NCBI GenBank assembly: GCA_030539135.1 | Contig: JAUNSQ010000062.1 | Span: forward strand, 1-8,703 | DNA length: 8,703 nt | Source of the DNA: Synergistaceae bacterium | Lineage (GTDB): Bacteria > Synergistota > Synergistia > Synergistales > Synergistaceae | Direction of reading: 5' to 3' | Shown: positions 1-5,819 of the stretch, in pieces | Numbering within the stretch: the stretch's first letter is position 1 | Layout: each line of letters opens with the position of its first letter | Translations under genes and position numbers: made by a program | Notes under the pieces: generated by a model | What the model was told of the DNA's origin: nothing | Databases searched by the model: none | What the model saw: only the letters and a program-made list of their open reading frames with translations

Positions 1-194
1 GCTTTAGTTATCAAGGCCGGCGTAGGATGTCCGAACGGATCGAGCGGAACGCAGTCCACTACCCGCGGCCTATCGTAGAACAACAGATCCGCGTCCGCCG
101 GCGCCGTATAAGGCAGCGCCTCAAGATTTGCGCCCGCGGCCGAAAGCCCCGGGACCTTGCTTAACTCTGTTTCACTGATAAAAAGTACGAACAT
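1..194 (-). CDS. CobT-like nicotinate-nucleotide phosphoribosyltransferase, archaeal/cyanobacterial type (TIGR00303/UPF0284), N-terminal fragment
   Basis: Only the first 64 codons are inside the window; the gene continues past base 1. The translation starts MFVLFISETELSKVPGLS and goes on with AAGAN, PYTAPADADLL and PTPALITKA. This matches the pattern I know from the TIGR00303/UPF0284 family: a hydrophobic strand, then an (T/S)ETxxxPGxSxAGA-like segment, a YTPxADAE-like segment and a PTPALITRA-like segment. Family members are annotated as nicotinate-nucleotide:dimethylbenzimidazole phosphoribosyltransferases, which prepare the lower ligand of cobalamin in the cytoplasm. The ATG at 192-194 is the only good start: the frame is open upstream only to a stop at 267-269, with no ATG, GTG or TTG at a plausible site. 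Many relatives have about 30 further N-terminal residues, so this form looks short at the front. A G-rich stretch lies about 14 bases upstream, a long spacing for a ribosome binding site. The family match is by memory of motifs; the exact substrate is inferred. Confidence 0.65.
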   Translation of the reverse strand, partial: MFVLFISETELSKVPGLSAAGANLEALPYTAPADADLLFYDRPRVVDCVPLDPFGHPTPALITK

Positions 195-339
195 TTCTTC
201 TATTGCGACCCCCTGTACGCTTAATTTAAAAAGAGTTAAAATGCACGGACATAGTTCGTGAGAAAACTATACGCGGCATATTTTTGACACGTGTTGTTTT
301 ACCACACTTTGACTGATTTGATAACCGGGGAGGCGCCTA
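195..339. promoter_or_regulatory. Divergent intergenic region between the CobT-like gene and the ATPase operon
   Basis: This AT-richer stretch must carry the promoter of the ATPase operon and probably that of the divergent gene. On the + strand there is a perfect -35-like TTGACA at 284-289, but I see no convincing -10 box at 16-18 bases from it (CTTTGA or TTTGAC at best), so the promoter is not resolved. Two symmetric sites stand out: ATAGTT at 251-256 repeated inverted as AACTAT at 265-270 with an 8-base spacer, and the 8-base palindrome ACACGTGT at 287-294, which overlaps the TTGACA. Either could be an operator, but 6- and 8-base symmetries also occur by chance. No open reading frame of note lies here. 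Confidence 0.4.
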
Positions 340-951
340 ATGGCGACAAAACTTGCTCCTACACGCGGAAACCTTGTAAAGCTGACTAAGTCGATGGAGA
401 TGGCTCAGTCCGGTCATGATTTGCTCGACCAGAAACGCCAGGTCTTGATGATGGAGCTTGTGCGATTTATTGATTCCGCGAAAACGATACAGAAGGATGT
501 CGAACAGATATTCAGCGAGGCATACGGGGCGCTGCAGAAGGCCAATATCTCGCTTGGGATAGATACGGTCGAGGACATTTCAGAGTCGGTCCCAGTGACC
601 TCCGACATAACAGTGCGTCTGCATTCCGTAATGGGGGTCGAGATCCCGGACGTTGACCCTCTGAACGACAATACCGTGCCCAGTTATTCTTTTTACGGGT
701 CGTCAGGGGCGATGGACGCCGCATACGCTCGGTTTCGCAAGGTCATGGTGCTTCTCGGCAAACTTGCCGAGGTCGAGACGAGCGTTTACCGCCTCGCGGT
801 ACAGATCCGAAAGACGCACAGACGGGTAAACGCGCTCGAAAAGGTCGTCATCCCGTCCAACGAAGCCGATATCAGGTTTATATCCGGAGTCCTTGAAGAG
901 GGCGACCGTGAAGATTTTACAAGAATGAAACTTGCCCAGAAGAAAAAATAG
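340..951 (+). CDS. atpD: V/A-type ATPase subunit D (central rotor shaft)
   Basis: The 203-residue product has the hallmark N-terminus of V/A-ATPase subunit D (MATKLAPTRGNLVKLTKS, family pattern 'PT+..L..Lk..L..A..G..LL..Kr..L') and the hallmark C-terminal part (residues about 164-198: RVNALEKVVIP, then ISGVLEEGDREDFTRMK). Subunit D (NtpD in Enterococcus) forms a long antiparallel coiled coil from its N- and C-terminal helices; this turns inside the A3B3 head and, with F, connects to C and the K ring. The length is normal for the family. The ATG is preceded by GGGGAGG at 327-333 with a 6-base spacer, a strong ribosome binding site. It is the first gene of the operon, 24 bases ahead of the stalk gene. 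This position is unusual, since in the well-known operons of Enterococcus and Thermus D follows A and B. Confidence 0.95.
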   Translation: MATKLAPTRGNLVKLTKSMEMAQSGHDLLDQKRQVLMMELVRFIDSAKTIQKDVEQIFSEAYGALQKANISLGIDTVEDISESVPVTSDITVRLHSVMGVEIPDVDPLNDNTVPSYSFYGSSGAMDAAYARFRKVMVLLGKLAEVETSVYRLAVQIRKTHRRVNALEKVVIPSNEADIRFISGVLEEGDREDFTRMKLAQKKK

Positions 952-975
952 GGCAGACCATCGGAGGTAATACAA

Positions 976-1317
976 ATGAGCACATTACAGGAAGTTCTTG
1001 CCGTACTTCTCGGCGCGGAATCTGAGGCGAAACGCATAATAACAGATTCTAAAAATGAATCCGACGGATTTCTTCAGTCAGCGCAGGGAAAGTTCGCGAG
1101 AGACCGTACAAACCAGATGGCGTCCGCCAGAGAGCAGGCCAAAGGAATAATGGAGACCGCTCTCAACTCCGCGAAGACGGAAGCCCAGCAGATATCCGAC
1201 CTGGGAAAGGAAGAGCGCGCCAGAATGCAGAGGCGTTTTGAAGAGAACGCCGAACCCGTGCTGACTGCTATGGTCTCAGAGATAGCTGAGACATACCTCT
1301 CTAAGGGGAGAGCATAA
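976..1317 (+). CDS. V/A-type ATPase peripheral stalk subunit G/H-like
   Basis: This is a 113-residue, highly charged, Ala/Glu/Lys/Gln-rich protein that should be one long helix or coiled coil across most of its length (about residues 10-105). It has no membrane segment and no catalytic motif. Its size, composition and place in the operon fit the small peripheral stalk subunit called G or H in V/A-ATPases (NtpF in Enterococcus hirae). That subunit pairs with subunit E to hold the catalytic head still against the membrane stator I. A segment such as ESEAKRIITDSKNESD resembles the usual 'A..ea..Ii..Ak.ea' stalk pattern. The ATG has the strong site GGAGGT at 963-968, 7 bases upstream. The next gene begins 2 bases after its stop, implying translational coupling. 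Sequence similarity in this family is weak, so the call rests on length, coiled-coil character and context. Confidence 0.8.
   Translation: MSTLQEVLAVLLGAESEAKRIITDSKNESDGFLQSAQGKFARDRTNQMASAREQAKGIMETALNSAKTEAQQISDLGKEERARMQRRFEENAEPVLTAMVSEIAETYLSKGRA
1303..1310 (+). promoter_or_regulatory. Ribosome binding site supporting the TTG start of subunit C
   Basis: AAGGGGAG lies inside the last codons of the stalk gene and ends 9 bases before the TTG at 1320. No ATG start lies near it in the subunit C frame, so this site decides the start. Confidence 0.6.
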
Positions 1318-1319
1318 AT

Positions 1320-2417
1320 TTGCCAATTGCAAACCACGGTCAGGCGACCGCGATAGGCGTAAAGTCGCATGTCCTATACAGCCGTCTTCTGACGTCGGCC
1401 GATTATTGGACTATGCTCAACTTCAACGCCACAAACGAGGTCGTGGATTTCCTCAGCCAGACGGAGGGCTACGAGGGGTACATTGATACTCTGCCTCCCG
1501 ACGCGCACCGCATCGACCTTGAAACGGCAATAAGATCGTCGCTGCTAAGCGAGGCCGTGGCGTTCCTGTCATATCTATCCGGCGCTCAGAGAAAATTATT
1601 TATCGACTGGCTTGGATATTACGAGGCGGACCACCTAAAGAGCATCTTCCGCTGGATACGGTCCAGACGCGTTGACCGCGACATCATGCGCAAGAAGCTG
1701 GTCAGCATACCGGGCTCAAAACTCTCGTATGACGTTCTGCTCAACAGCAGGAACTACAGCGAGGCGCTCGAGGCGCTGCGCGACACAAGATATTATAAAG
1801 TTGTGGCCGAGCCTGTCAGAAGGCTTATCGCTGGGGAAACATCGCTGTTCCCGCTTGAGATCGCGATAGACAACCTGGCTGAGATCGACATCTTTAAAGA
1901 CCTTGGCGAGATGGCGGCCCGTGACAGCGTAAAGTTGGAACCGCTGTTCGGCGCGCGCGTAGACCTCATGAACCTATACCATTTCCATAGATGCGTATGG
2001 TATTTCAACATGACGCTCGAAGAAACGCTCAGCCGGATGCTTCCGATAAAGTACAAGATAAAGACGCACCATTTGCGCGAGATGTTTAAGGGCGCGGACT
2101 GGGAGGAACGCATCAACATCTTTGGCGAGTCCTTCCCCGTTTACGCAGGGGTATTCCGCGAGGCGCTCAAGCAGTCCGATAACGAACTCGCGCTTGAAAC
2201 GGCGATAAACCGGTCCATATATCTTAAAGCGCTTTCGATTTTCCAAAAGGGCTCGCCGGGCTTCCATACGGCAATGAGCTATTTTATGTTAAAGGCGCAG
2301 GAGATCAACGATATAATAAGGATAATTGAATATATCAGGTATGACTACGACCGCAGGTCTGCGGCGGCTTACCTTGTAAGACCAATTACCCTCGGGGGTG
2401 AACAGATATGGCAGTAA
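1320..2417 (+). CDS. atpC: V/A-type ATPase subunit C (rotor funnel, AC39/NtpC type)
   Basis: The product is 365 residues, mostly helical, and matches the vATP-synt_AC39 family by overall pattern: an N-terminal 'Y..aR...S.LL....' stretch (VLYSRLLTSADYWTML near residue 18), repeated helical bundles with many Arg and Tyr, a middle LFPLEIAIDN segment, and a C-terminal EINDIIRIIEYIRYDY segment. In V/A-ATPases C sits on the K ring as a socket that receives the D-F shaft, and it has no catalytic role. The length is typical. The start is a TTG supported by AAGGGGAG 9 bases upstream and by the position 2 bases after the previous stop. Its last 10 bases overlap the start of the I gene, which implies coupled translation. 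No breaks or missing parts are seen. Confidence 0.92.
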   Translation: MPIANHGQATAIGVKSHVLYSRLLTSADYWTMLNFNATNEVVDFLSQTEGYEGYIDTLPPDAHRIDLETAIRSSLLSEAVAFLSYLSGAQRKLFIDWLGYYEADHLKSIFRWIRSRRVDRDIMRKKLVSIPGSKLSYDVLLNSRNYSEALEALRDTRYYKVVAEPVRRLIAGETSLFPLEIAIDNLAEIDIFKDLGEMAARDSVKLEPLFGARVDLMNLYHFHRCVWYFNMTLEETLSRMLPIKYKIKTHHLREMFKGADWEERINIFGESFPVYAGVFREALKQSDNELALETAINRSIYLKALSIFQKGSPGFHTAMSYFMLKAQEINDIIRIIEYIRYDYDRRSAAAYLVRPITLGGEQIWQ

Positions 2418-4372
2418 TGAAAATGGTCGCTCTGACTATGATTGGGCCTAACTCGGAGATGGAGCCGGTAGCGCGTCAGATGGTCCTGACCGGAGGTTTC
2501 CAGCCTTTGCCGCTGGACATCCTGGTCAATGACAGGGGCCTCCGTTCAAGAGTCACGACCACCACTGAAAATCCATACGACGAACTTCTGTCTAAGATCT
2601 CGACGATATGGAAGGTCTCCGGCGAAATGATACCGGAACCGTCTCCTGTGACTATTTCAAAAGACTTCACTTTGACGAACGCCACTTATATGGTCGACCA
2701 GCTCTCGAACAAGATGGAGGTCTGGCAGAAGCGCAGACTCGTACTCATAGAGGAAGAGGAGCTCCTTTCCGCGGCGAAGCTGTTCGTGGAAGCGTTAAAG
2801 GGCACGGAGTTCACGCCGAAAGAGCTCGCCGAAGGACGATTTGTAAAGACCTTCTTCGGACGTATTTCCAACGAGAACTATCAAAAGCTCATGGAGAGCG
2901 GAGACGAATCGCCAATCGCCATCAACGAGCTTACGACCGTCAACGGCAACACTTGGGTAATGATACTGACGACCGAGACATACTACGAGTCCACTAAGAA
3001 ACTTCTTGACGCGGTATATTTCAAAGAATTTTCGTTAAAAGACATCTCGGACCAGCTCGAGGGCGAAGACCCGCTTATCCTCATAAACAAGAGGATAGCT
3101 CATCACGACAAAGCTATCAAAGGGCTCGCGAAAGCGGCGAAGGACATGCTGCGCGAACACCGCGCCGACTATGAGCTGCTGTTCTCCCAGCTCTATACGA
3201 TGCAAAGGGTATACGACGTCTGCAAGGGGCGCGGCGAGGTCAGCGGCATGTTCCTGCTGTCCGGCTGGATACCTGCGGACACGCTGTCCGCCATACGCAA
3301 GACTATAGAAGAAGAGGCTCCTACCACGACGATCATGGTCGAGGACACAAAGGATATCACATACACCGGCATACGAGTACCGACCCTGTTGAAGAACAAC
3401 CCGCTCTTCCGCGCGTTCCAGGACATCGTCGCCATGTACAGCCTGCCGTCGTACGGTGAGATCGACCCGTCTCCGATAGTCGCTATCTCGTTCGTCCTGT
3501 TTTTCGGATTTATGTTTGGAGATATAGGGCACGGCATAATGCTTTACCTGGCCGCCGTATTGATGGTAAAACGCGGTATGACGCGCCGTTCTCTCGGCCA
3601 AGTCATGAAGTTCGCGTCGGCAAGTTCTATGGTATTCGGGGTGCTATATGGGAGCGTCTTCGGCATAGAGGGGCTGTTCCCCGCGCTGTGGCTCTCGCCG
3701 ATGCACGATACGAACCGGCTTTTGATAATCGCTATCTGCCTTGGGGTTTTCATGATAAGTCTCGGGCTTATCCTCAACATGATACAGCAGTACAGGAACA
3801 AGGACTTCGGGCGGCTGCTCTTTGACGGGCAGGGGTTGGCAGGGCTTGTCCTCTATTGGACGATGGCCGCGCTCGCGGCGATATACATGACCGGCGCTAA
3901 AATATCTGACATGACGGCCAACATCATGTGGGCGGGCATAGGCCTCATGATGCTGCTGATGGTGTTCAGAGATATACTCGCGCGCTACCTGCTGCGCCAG
4001 AAGGGTGAGGGCGAGTCCGTCGTGCTGAACATGTTCGAGATACTTCATAACCTGCTGTCCTTCGTCTCGAACACAGCGTCCTTCGTAAGGCTCGCGGCGT
4101 TCGCTCTGAACCACGTCGGGCTCTCGATGGCCGTAATTATGCTCTCCGATATGGTGCATAACCTTCCCGGCGGCATCGTTATGAAGGGCATAATACTTAT
4201 ACTTGGCAACTTCGTTATAGTCGCCCTTGAGGGGCTTATAGTATTTATACAGACTCTAAGGCTCGAATACTACGAGTTCTTTGGAAAATTCTACAAGGGA
4301 GGCGGAAACGCGTTTAAACCCGTCAGCTGGAAAAAAGACGGGCTCAAGGCAAACGCTCCTCAGACACATTAA
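2408..4372 (+). CDS. atpI: V/A-type ATPase subunit I (membrane stator, subunit a homologue)
   Basis: The 654-residue product has the two-part plan of V-ATPase subunit I/a. Residues 1 to about 340 form a cytoplasmic, partly coiled-coil arm that binds the peripheral stalks. Residues about 355-628 form a membrane domain with roughly seven or eight hydrophobic segments. Diagnostic motifs are FGFMFGDIGHG (residues 366-376), SFVRLAAFALNH with R561, and the near-terminal LRLEYYEFFGKFYKGGG. By homology, R561 corresponds to the essential arginine that faces the ring carboxylate (E122 of K) and separates the two ion half-channels. The start ATG has GGGGGTG 7 bases upstream and overlaps the end of the C gene by 10 bases; other in-frame ATGs at codons 4 and 6 are possible but less well spaced. 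The length is normal. The K gene follows after an 82-base gap. Confidence 0.95.
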   Translation: MAVMKMVALTMIGPNSEMEPVARQMVLTGGFQPLPLDILVNDRGLRSRVTTTTENPYDELLSKISTIWKVSGEMIPEPSPVTISKDFTLTNATYMVDQLSNKMEVWQKRRLVLIEEEELLSAAKLFVEALKGTEFTPKELAEGRFVKTFFGRISNENYQKLMESGDESPIAINELTTVNGNTWVMILTTETYYESTKKLLDAVYFKEFSLKDISDQLEGEDPLILINKRIAHHDKAIKGLAKAAKDMLREHRADYELLFSQLYTMQRVYDVCKGRGEVSGMFLLSGWIPADTLSAIRKTIEEEAPTTTIMVEDTKDITYTGIRVPTLLKNNPLFRAFQDIVAMYSLPSYGEIDPSPIVAISFVLFFGFMFGDIGHGIMLYLAAVLMVKRGMTRRSLGQVMKFASASSMVFGVLYGSVFGIEGLFPALWLSPMHDTNRLLIIAICLGVFMISLGLILNMIQQYRNKDFGRLLFDGQGLAGLVLYWTMAALAAIYMTGAKISDMTANIMWAGIGLMMLLMVFRDILARYLLRQKGEGESVVLNMFEILHNLLSFVSNTASFVRLAAFALNHVGLSMAVIMLSDMVHNLPGGIVMKGIILILGNFVIVALEGLIVFIQTLRLEYYEFFGKFYKGGGNAFKPVSWKKDGLKANAPQTH

Positions 4373-4454
4373 AAACCAAAGCGTCATTTATCAAAATTAG
4401 GATAAATAAATACTAAAAATAAAAAAGATATAATAATCAAAGGAGTGGTCTTTT
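4373..4454 (+). promoter_or_regulatory. AT-rich leader of the ring subunit gene K
   Basis: This is the only long gap inside the operon, and it is very rich in A and T against GC-richer genes on both sides. It ends with the strong site AAAGGAG at 4439-4445, 9 bases before the K start. It also holds a perfect -10-like TATAAT at 4429-4434, without a good -35 box; a transcript from it would begin at about the ribosome binding site. An unstructured AT-rich leader with a strong site fits the known need to make many ring subunits per enzyme, as described for the leader of E. coli atpE. That it enhances translation here is inference. Confidence 0.5.
4386..4407 (+). repeat. 7-base perfect inverted repeat between the I and K genes
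   Basis: ATTTATC at 4386-4392 and GATAAAT at 4401-4407 are exact inverted copies around the 8-base loop AAAATTAG. The stem is AT-rich and therefore weak, and no run of T follows it, so it is not a normal terminator. It could be a small RNA hairpin acting in mRNA processing or stability, a DNA operator, or chance in an AT-rich stretch. Confidence 0.4.
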
Positions 4455-4874
4455 ATGTTTGGATTGACAATATGCTGCGGTACGGTCGCGACTATGGTTG
4501 GCATGGGCTACATATTACAGCGCAGGGGCTTTAAAGGGAGCCGCGCGCTTTATATCATAAGCATGGGGATATCTTCGTTTCTTGTGTTTTCAGGCGCGAT
4601 AATTTCCCTTACGACACATCCCGCGTTCGCCGCCGCTACGGCCGCTGCTGCGCTCGGGACAGGAGCCGGAATGGGCTTTATCGCCGCGGCGGTCTCTACG
4701 GGGCTTGCCTGCCTTGGAGCCGGGCTCGCTGTCGCGAGCGTTGGCTCCGCAGCCCTCGGACTTGTTGGCGAGAAACCCGAAATGCTTGGCACGACGCTTA
4801 TTTACCTCGGACTTTCCGAAGGTATCGCGATTTACGGCGTCATCGTATCGCTTTTGATACTCGGACGCCTCTAA
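4455..4874 (+). CDS. atpK: V/A-type ATPase subunit K (membrane rotor ring, subunit c homologue)
   Basis: The 139-residue protein ends in a typical ring hairpin. Helix one is a Gly/Ala-rich segment (about residues 72-104, with GAGLAVASVGSAALG), followed by the polar loop GEKPE (105-109). Helix two is about 113-137, with GLSEGIAIYG carrying the ion-binding carboxylate E122. In front of the hairpin are two further hydrophobic stretches (residues about 1-21 and 31-54) separated by the basic loop QRRGFKGSR. A HPAFAAA segment at 55-61 resembles a signal peptidase AxA site, and an Ala-rich linker follows. It could thus be a four-helix protein with one carboxylate, or a hairpin matured from a precursor. 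The hairpin resembles the proton-type ring subunits of Thermus; the P-x-T-Q motif of the Enterococcus Na+ ring is absent. The start has the strong site AAAGGAG at 4439-4445. The F gene follows 9 bases after the stop. Confidence 0.92.
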   Translation: MFGLTICCGTVATMVGMGYILQRRGFKGSRALYIISMGISSFLVFSGAIISLTTHPAFAAATAAAALGTGAGMGFIAAAVSTGLACLGAGLAVASVGSAALGLVGEKPEMLGTTLIYLGLSEGIAIYGVIVSLLILGRL

Positions 4875-4883
4875 AAGAACGAT

Positions 4884-5192
4884 ATGAAGGCATTTCTTGT
4901 GAGCGACAACCACGATTCCCTCGTCGGCATGAGGCTGGCGGGAATACAAGGCTGTCTCGTTCACACATCCGACGAGGCCTTTGCCGCTATCGACAGAGTC
5001 CTGCAAATGAAGGACGTCGCTATCCTTGCGGTAACGGAAAAAGCGGCGGAGATGGCCCCGGATATCATTCAGCAGCTGCGTGAGAGGGGAGAACTGCCTC
5101 TTGTGGTCGAAATACCGGACAGACACGGGACAAAGCGCGGGGCAGATTTCCTTACCCGCTACGTGCAGGAAGCAATTGGGGTGAAAATGTAA
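4884..5192 (+). CDS. atpF: V/A-type ATPase subunit F (central rotor)
   Basis: This 102-residue protein has the subunit F pattern: an N-terminal strand followed by a turn (MKAFLVSDNHDSLVGMRLAG, family pattern 'igDed.v.GFrLaGi'), then DVAILAVTEKAAEMAP (family pattern 'igiilite.ia..i'), and a final PLVVEIPD strand followed by a short helix. F (NtpG in Enterococcus) is a small Rossmann-like protein that binds the lower part of the D shaft and turns with it, often with a regulatory role. The length is normal. There is no clear ribosome binding site (only AAAAGAAC), so translation is probably coupled to the K gene ending 9 bases earlier. The stop and the next start overlap as TAATG, sharing one base with the E gene. 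The residue at the usual 'G-F-R-L' position is M (GMRL), a mild variation. Confidence 0.9.
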   Translation: MKAFLVSDNHDSLVGMRLAGIQGCLVHTSDEAFAAIDRVLQMKDVAILAVTEKAAEMAPDIIQQLRERGELPLVVEIPDRHGTKRGADFLTRYVQEAIGVKM

Positions 5193-5806
5193 TGAGAGAA
5201 GTTTCAAGCGAAAAAATCAGCACATTGCGAGATATGATCCTTGACAAAGCGGATACCGAAAAAAAGTCTATCGCTACAAACGCTCAGCATGAAGCCGACG
5301 AATGGATAGCGAAAGAGACTAAGAAACTGGAACGCGAGACGAGCCTTATCATCCAAGACGCCAACAAGCGAGCGGAGGATATCCGCCGCAGACAGATACT
5401 CTCGGCGGAGCGCGACAAATCGACAGAGACCCTGCGCCTTCAGAACAGGATATTATCAGACGCTCTGGGCAAACTCCAGGATAAGCTTGTACATTTGAGA
5501 GATCGCGACGATTATGCCGATATACTGGCCGGCATGTGCATCGACGCCATCGCCTCGCTTGGCGGGGTGAAGTCGCTCAAGATCCGTCTCTCGGCTGTGG
5601 ATAACGGCATCGCTGATATCATTATCAAAAAAGCGTCTGCGGCAGCGCCCGACACAAAGCTCGAATTCGATTCGGAGCCCGCTCCGATCCTCGGAGGATG
5701 CTGGGTCTCGACGCCTGACGGCAGCAGACAGGTGAACATGGACTGGCAAAGCCTGACTCAGGATATGGCGGATAACCTTGCGGAACGACTCCTGCCTCTG
5801 CTTTAG
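5192..5806 (+). CDS. atpE: V/A-type ATPase subunit E (peripheral stalk)
   Basis: The 204-residue product has the two-part form of V/A-ATPase subunit E. Residues 1 to about 100 form a charged helix/coiled coil rich in Lys, Glu and Ala, which pairs with the G/H-like stalk protein. Residues about 105-204 form a globular head that binds the top of subunit B. The C-terminal region carries the family signature: GGCWVSTPDGSRQVNMDW followed by a helix ending LAERLLPLL (family pattern 'GG..v...dG...vdnt...rle......i...Lf'). The length is typical. The ATG overlaps the F stop by one base and has GGGGTG at 5178-5183, 8 bases upstream, so translation is coupled. A follows after 13 bases. In this operon E stands apart from its stalk partner, which lies four genes upstream. 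Confidence 0.93.
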   Translation: MREVSSEKISTLRDMILDKADTEKKSIATNAQHEADEWIAKETKKLERETSLIIQDANKRAEDIRRRQILSAERDKSTETLRLQNRILSDALGKLQDKLVHLRDRDDYADILAGMCIDAIASLGGVKSLKIRLSAVDNGIADIIIKKASAAAPDTKLEFDSEPAPILGGCWVSTPDGSRQVNMDWQSLTQDMADNLAERLLPLL

Positions 5807-5811
5807 GGAGG
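5806..5811 (+). promoter_or_regulatory. Ribosome binding site supporting the TTG start of subunit A
   Basis: GGGAGG overlaps the last base of the E stop codon and ends 8 bases before the TTG at 5820. The first in-frame ATG comes only after some 30 codons, inside the conserved N-terminal beta-barrel, so the TTG is the start. Confidence 0.7.
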
Positions 5812-5819
5812 AATAGATC

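Noticed and set aside
2408..2417. C/I overlap as a possible frameshift or fusion
   Set aside because: Both products have normal length and ends, and the ATG of I has its own ribosome binding site; this is a normal translational coupling overlap.
2608..2997. Second + strand open frame (129 codons) within the I gene
   Set aside because: It is an out-of-frame overlap with the I arm domain; Arg/His-rich translation with no family features.
3035..3601. Minus-strand open frame (188 codons) inside the I gene
   Set aside because: It is a shadow of the I coding sequence; its Arg/Tyr/Val-rich translation does not look like a real protein.
4429..4434. TATAAT as an internal promoter for K-F-E-A-B
   Set aside because: There is no acceptable -35 box and no extended -10 in this A/T-rich gap, and the start would fall on the ribosome binding site. 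It is kept only as a possibility in the leader entry.
4590..5207. Minus-strand open frame (205 codons) antisense to K, F and the start of E
   Set aside because: It is antisense to three conserved genes, has Cys/Arg/Gly-rich composition without domain character, and no ribosome binding site stands out.
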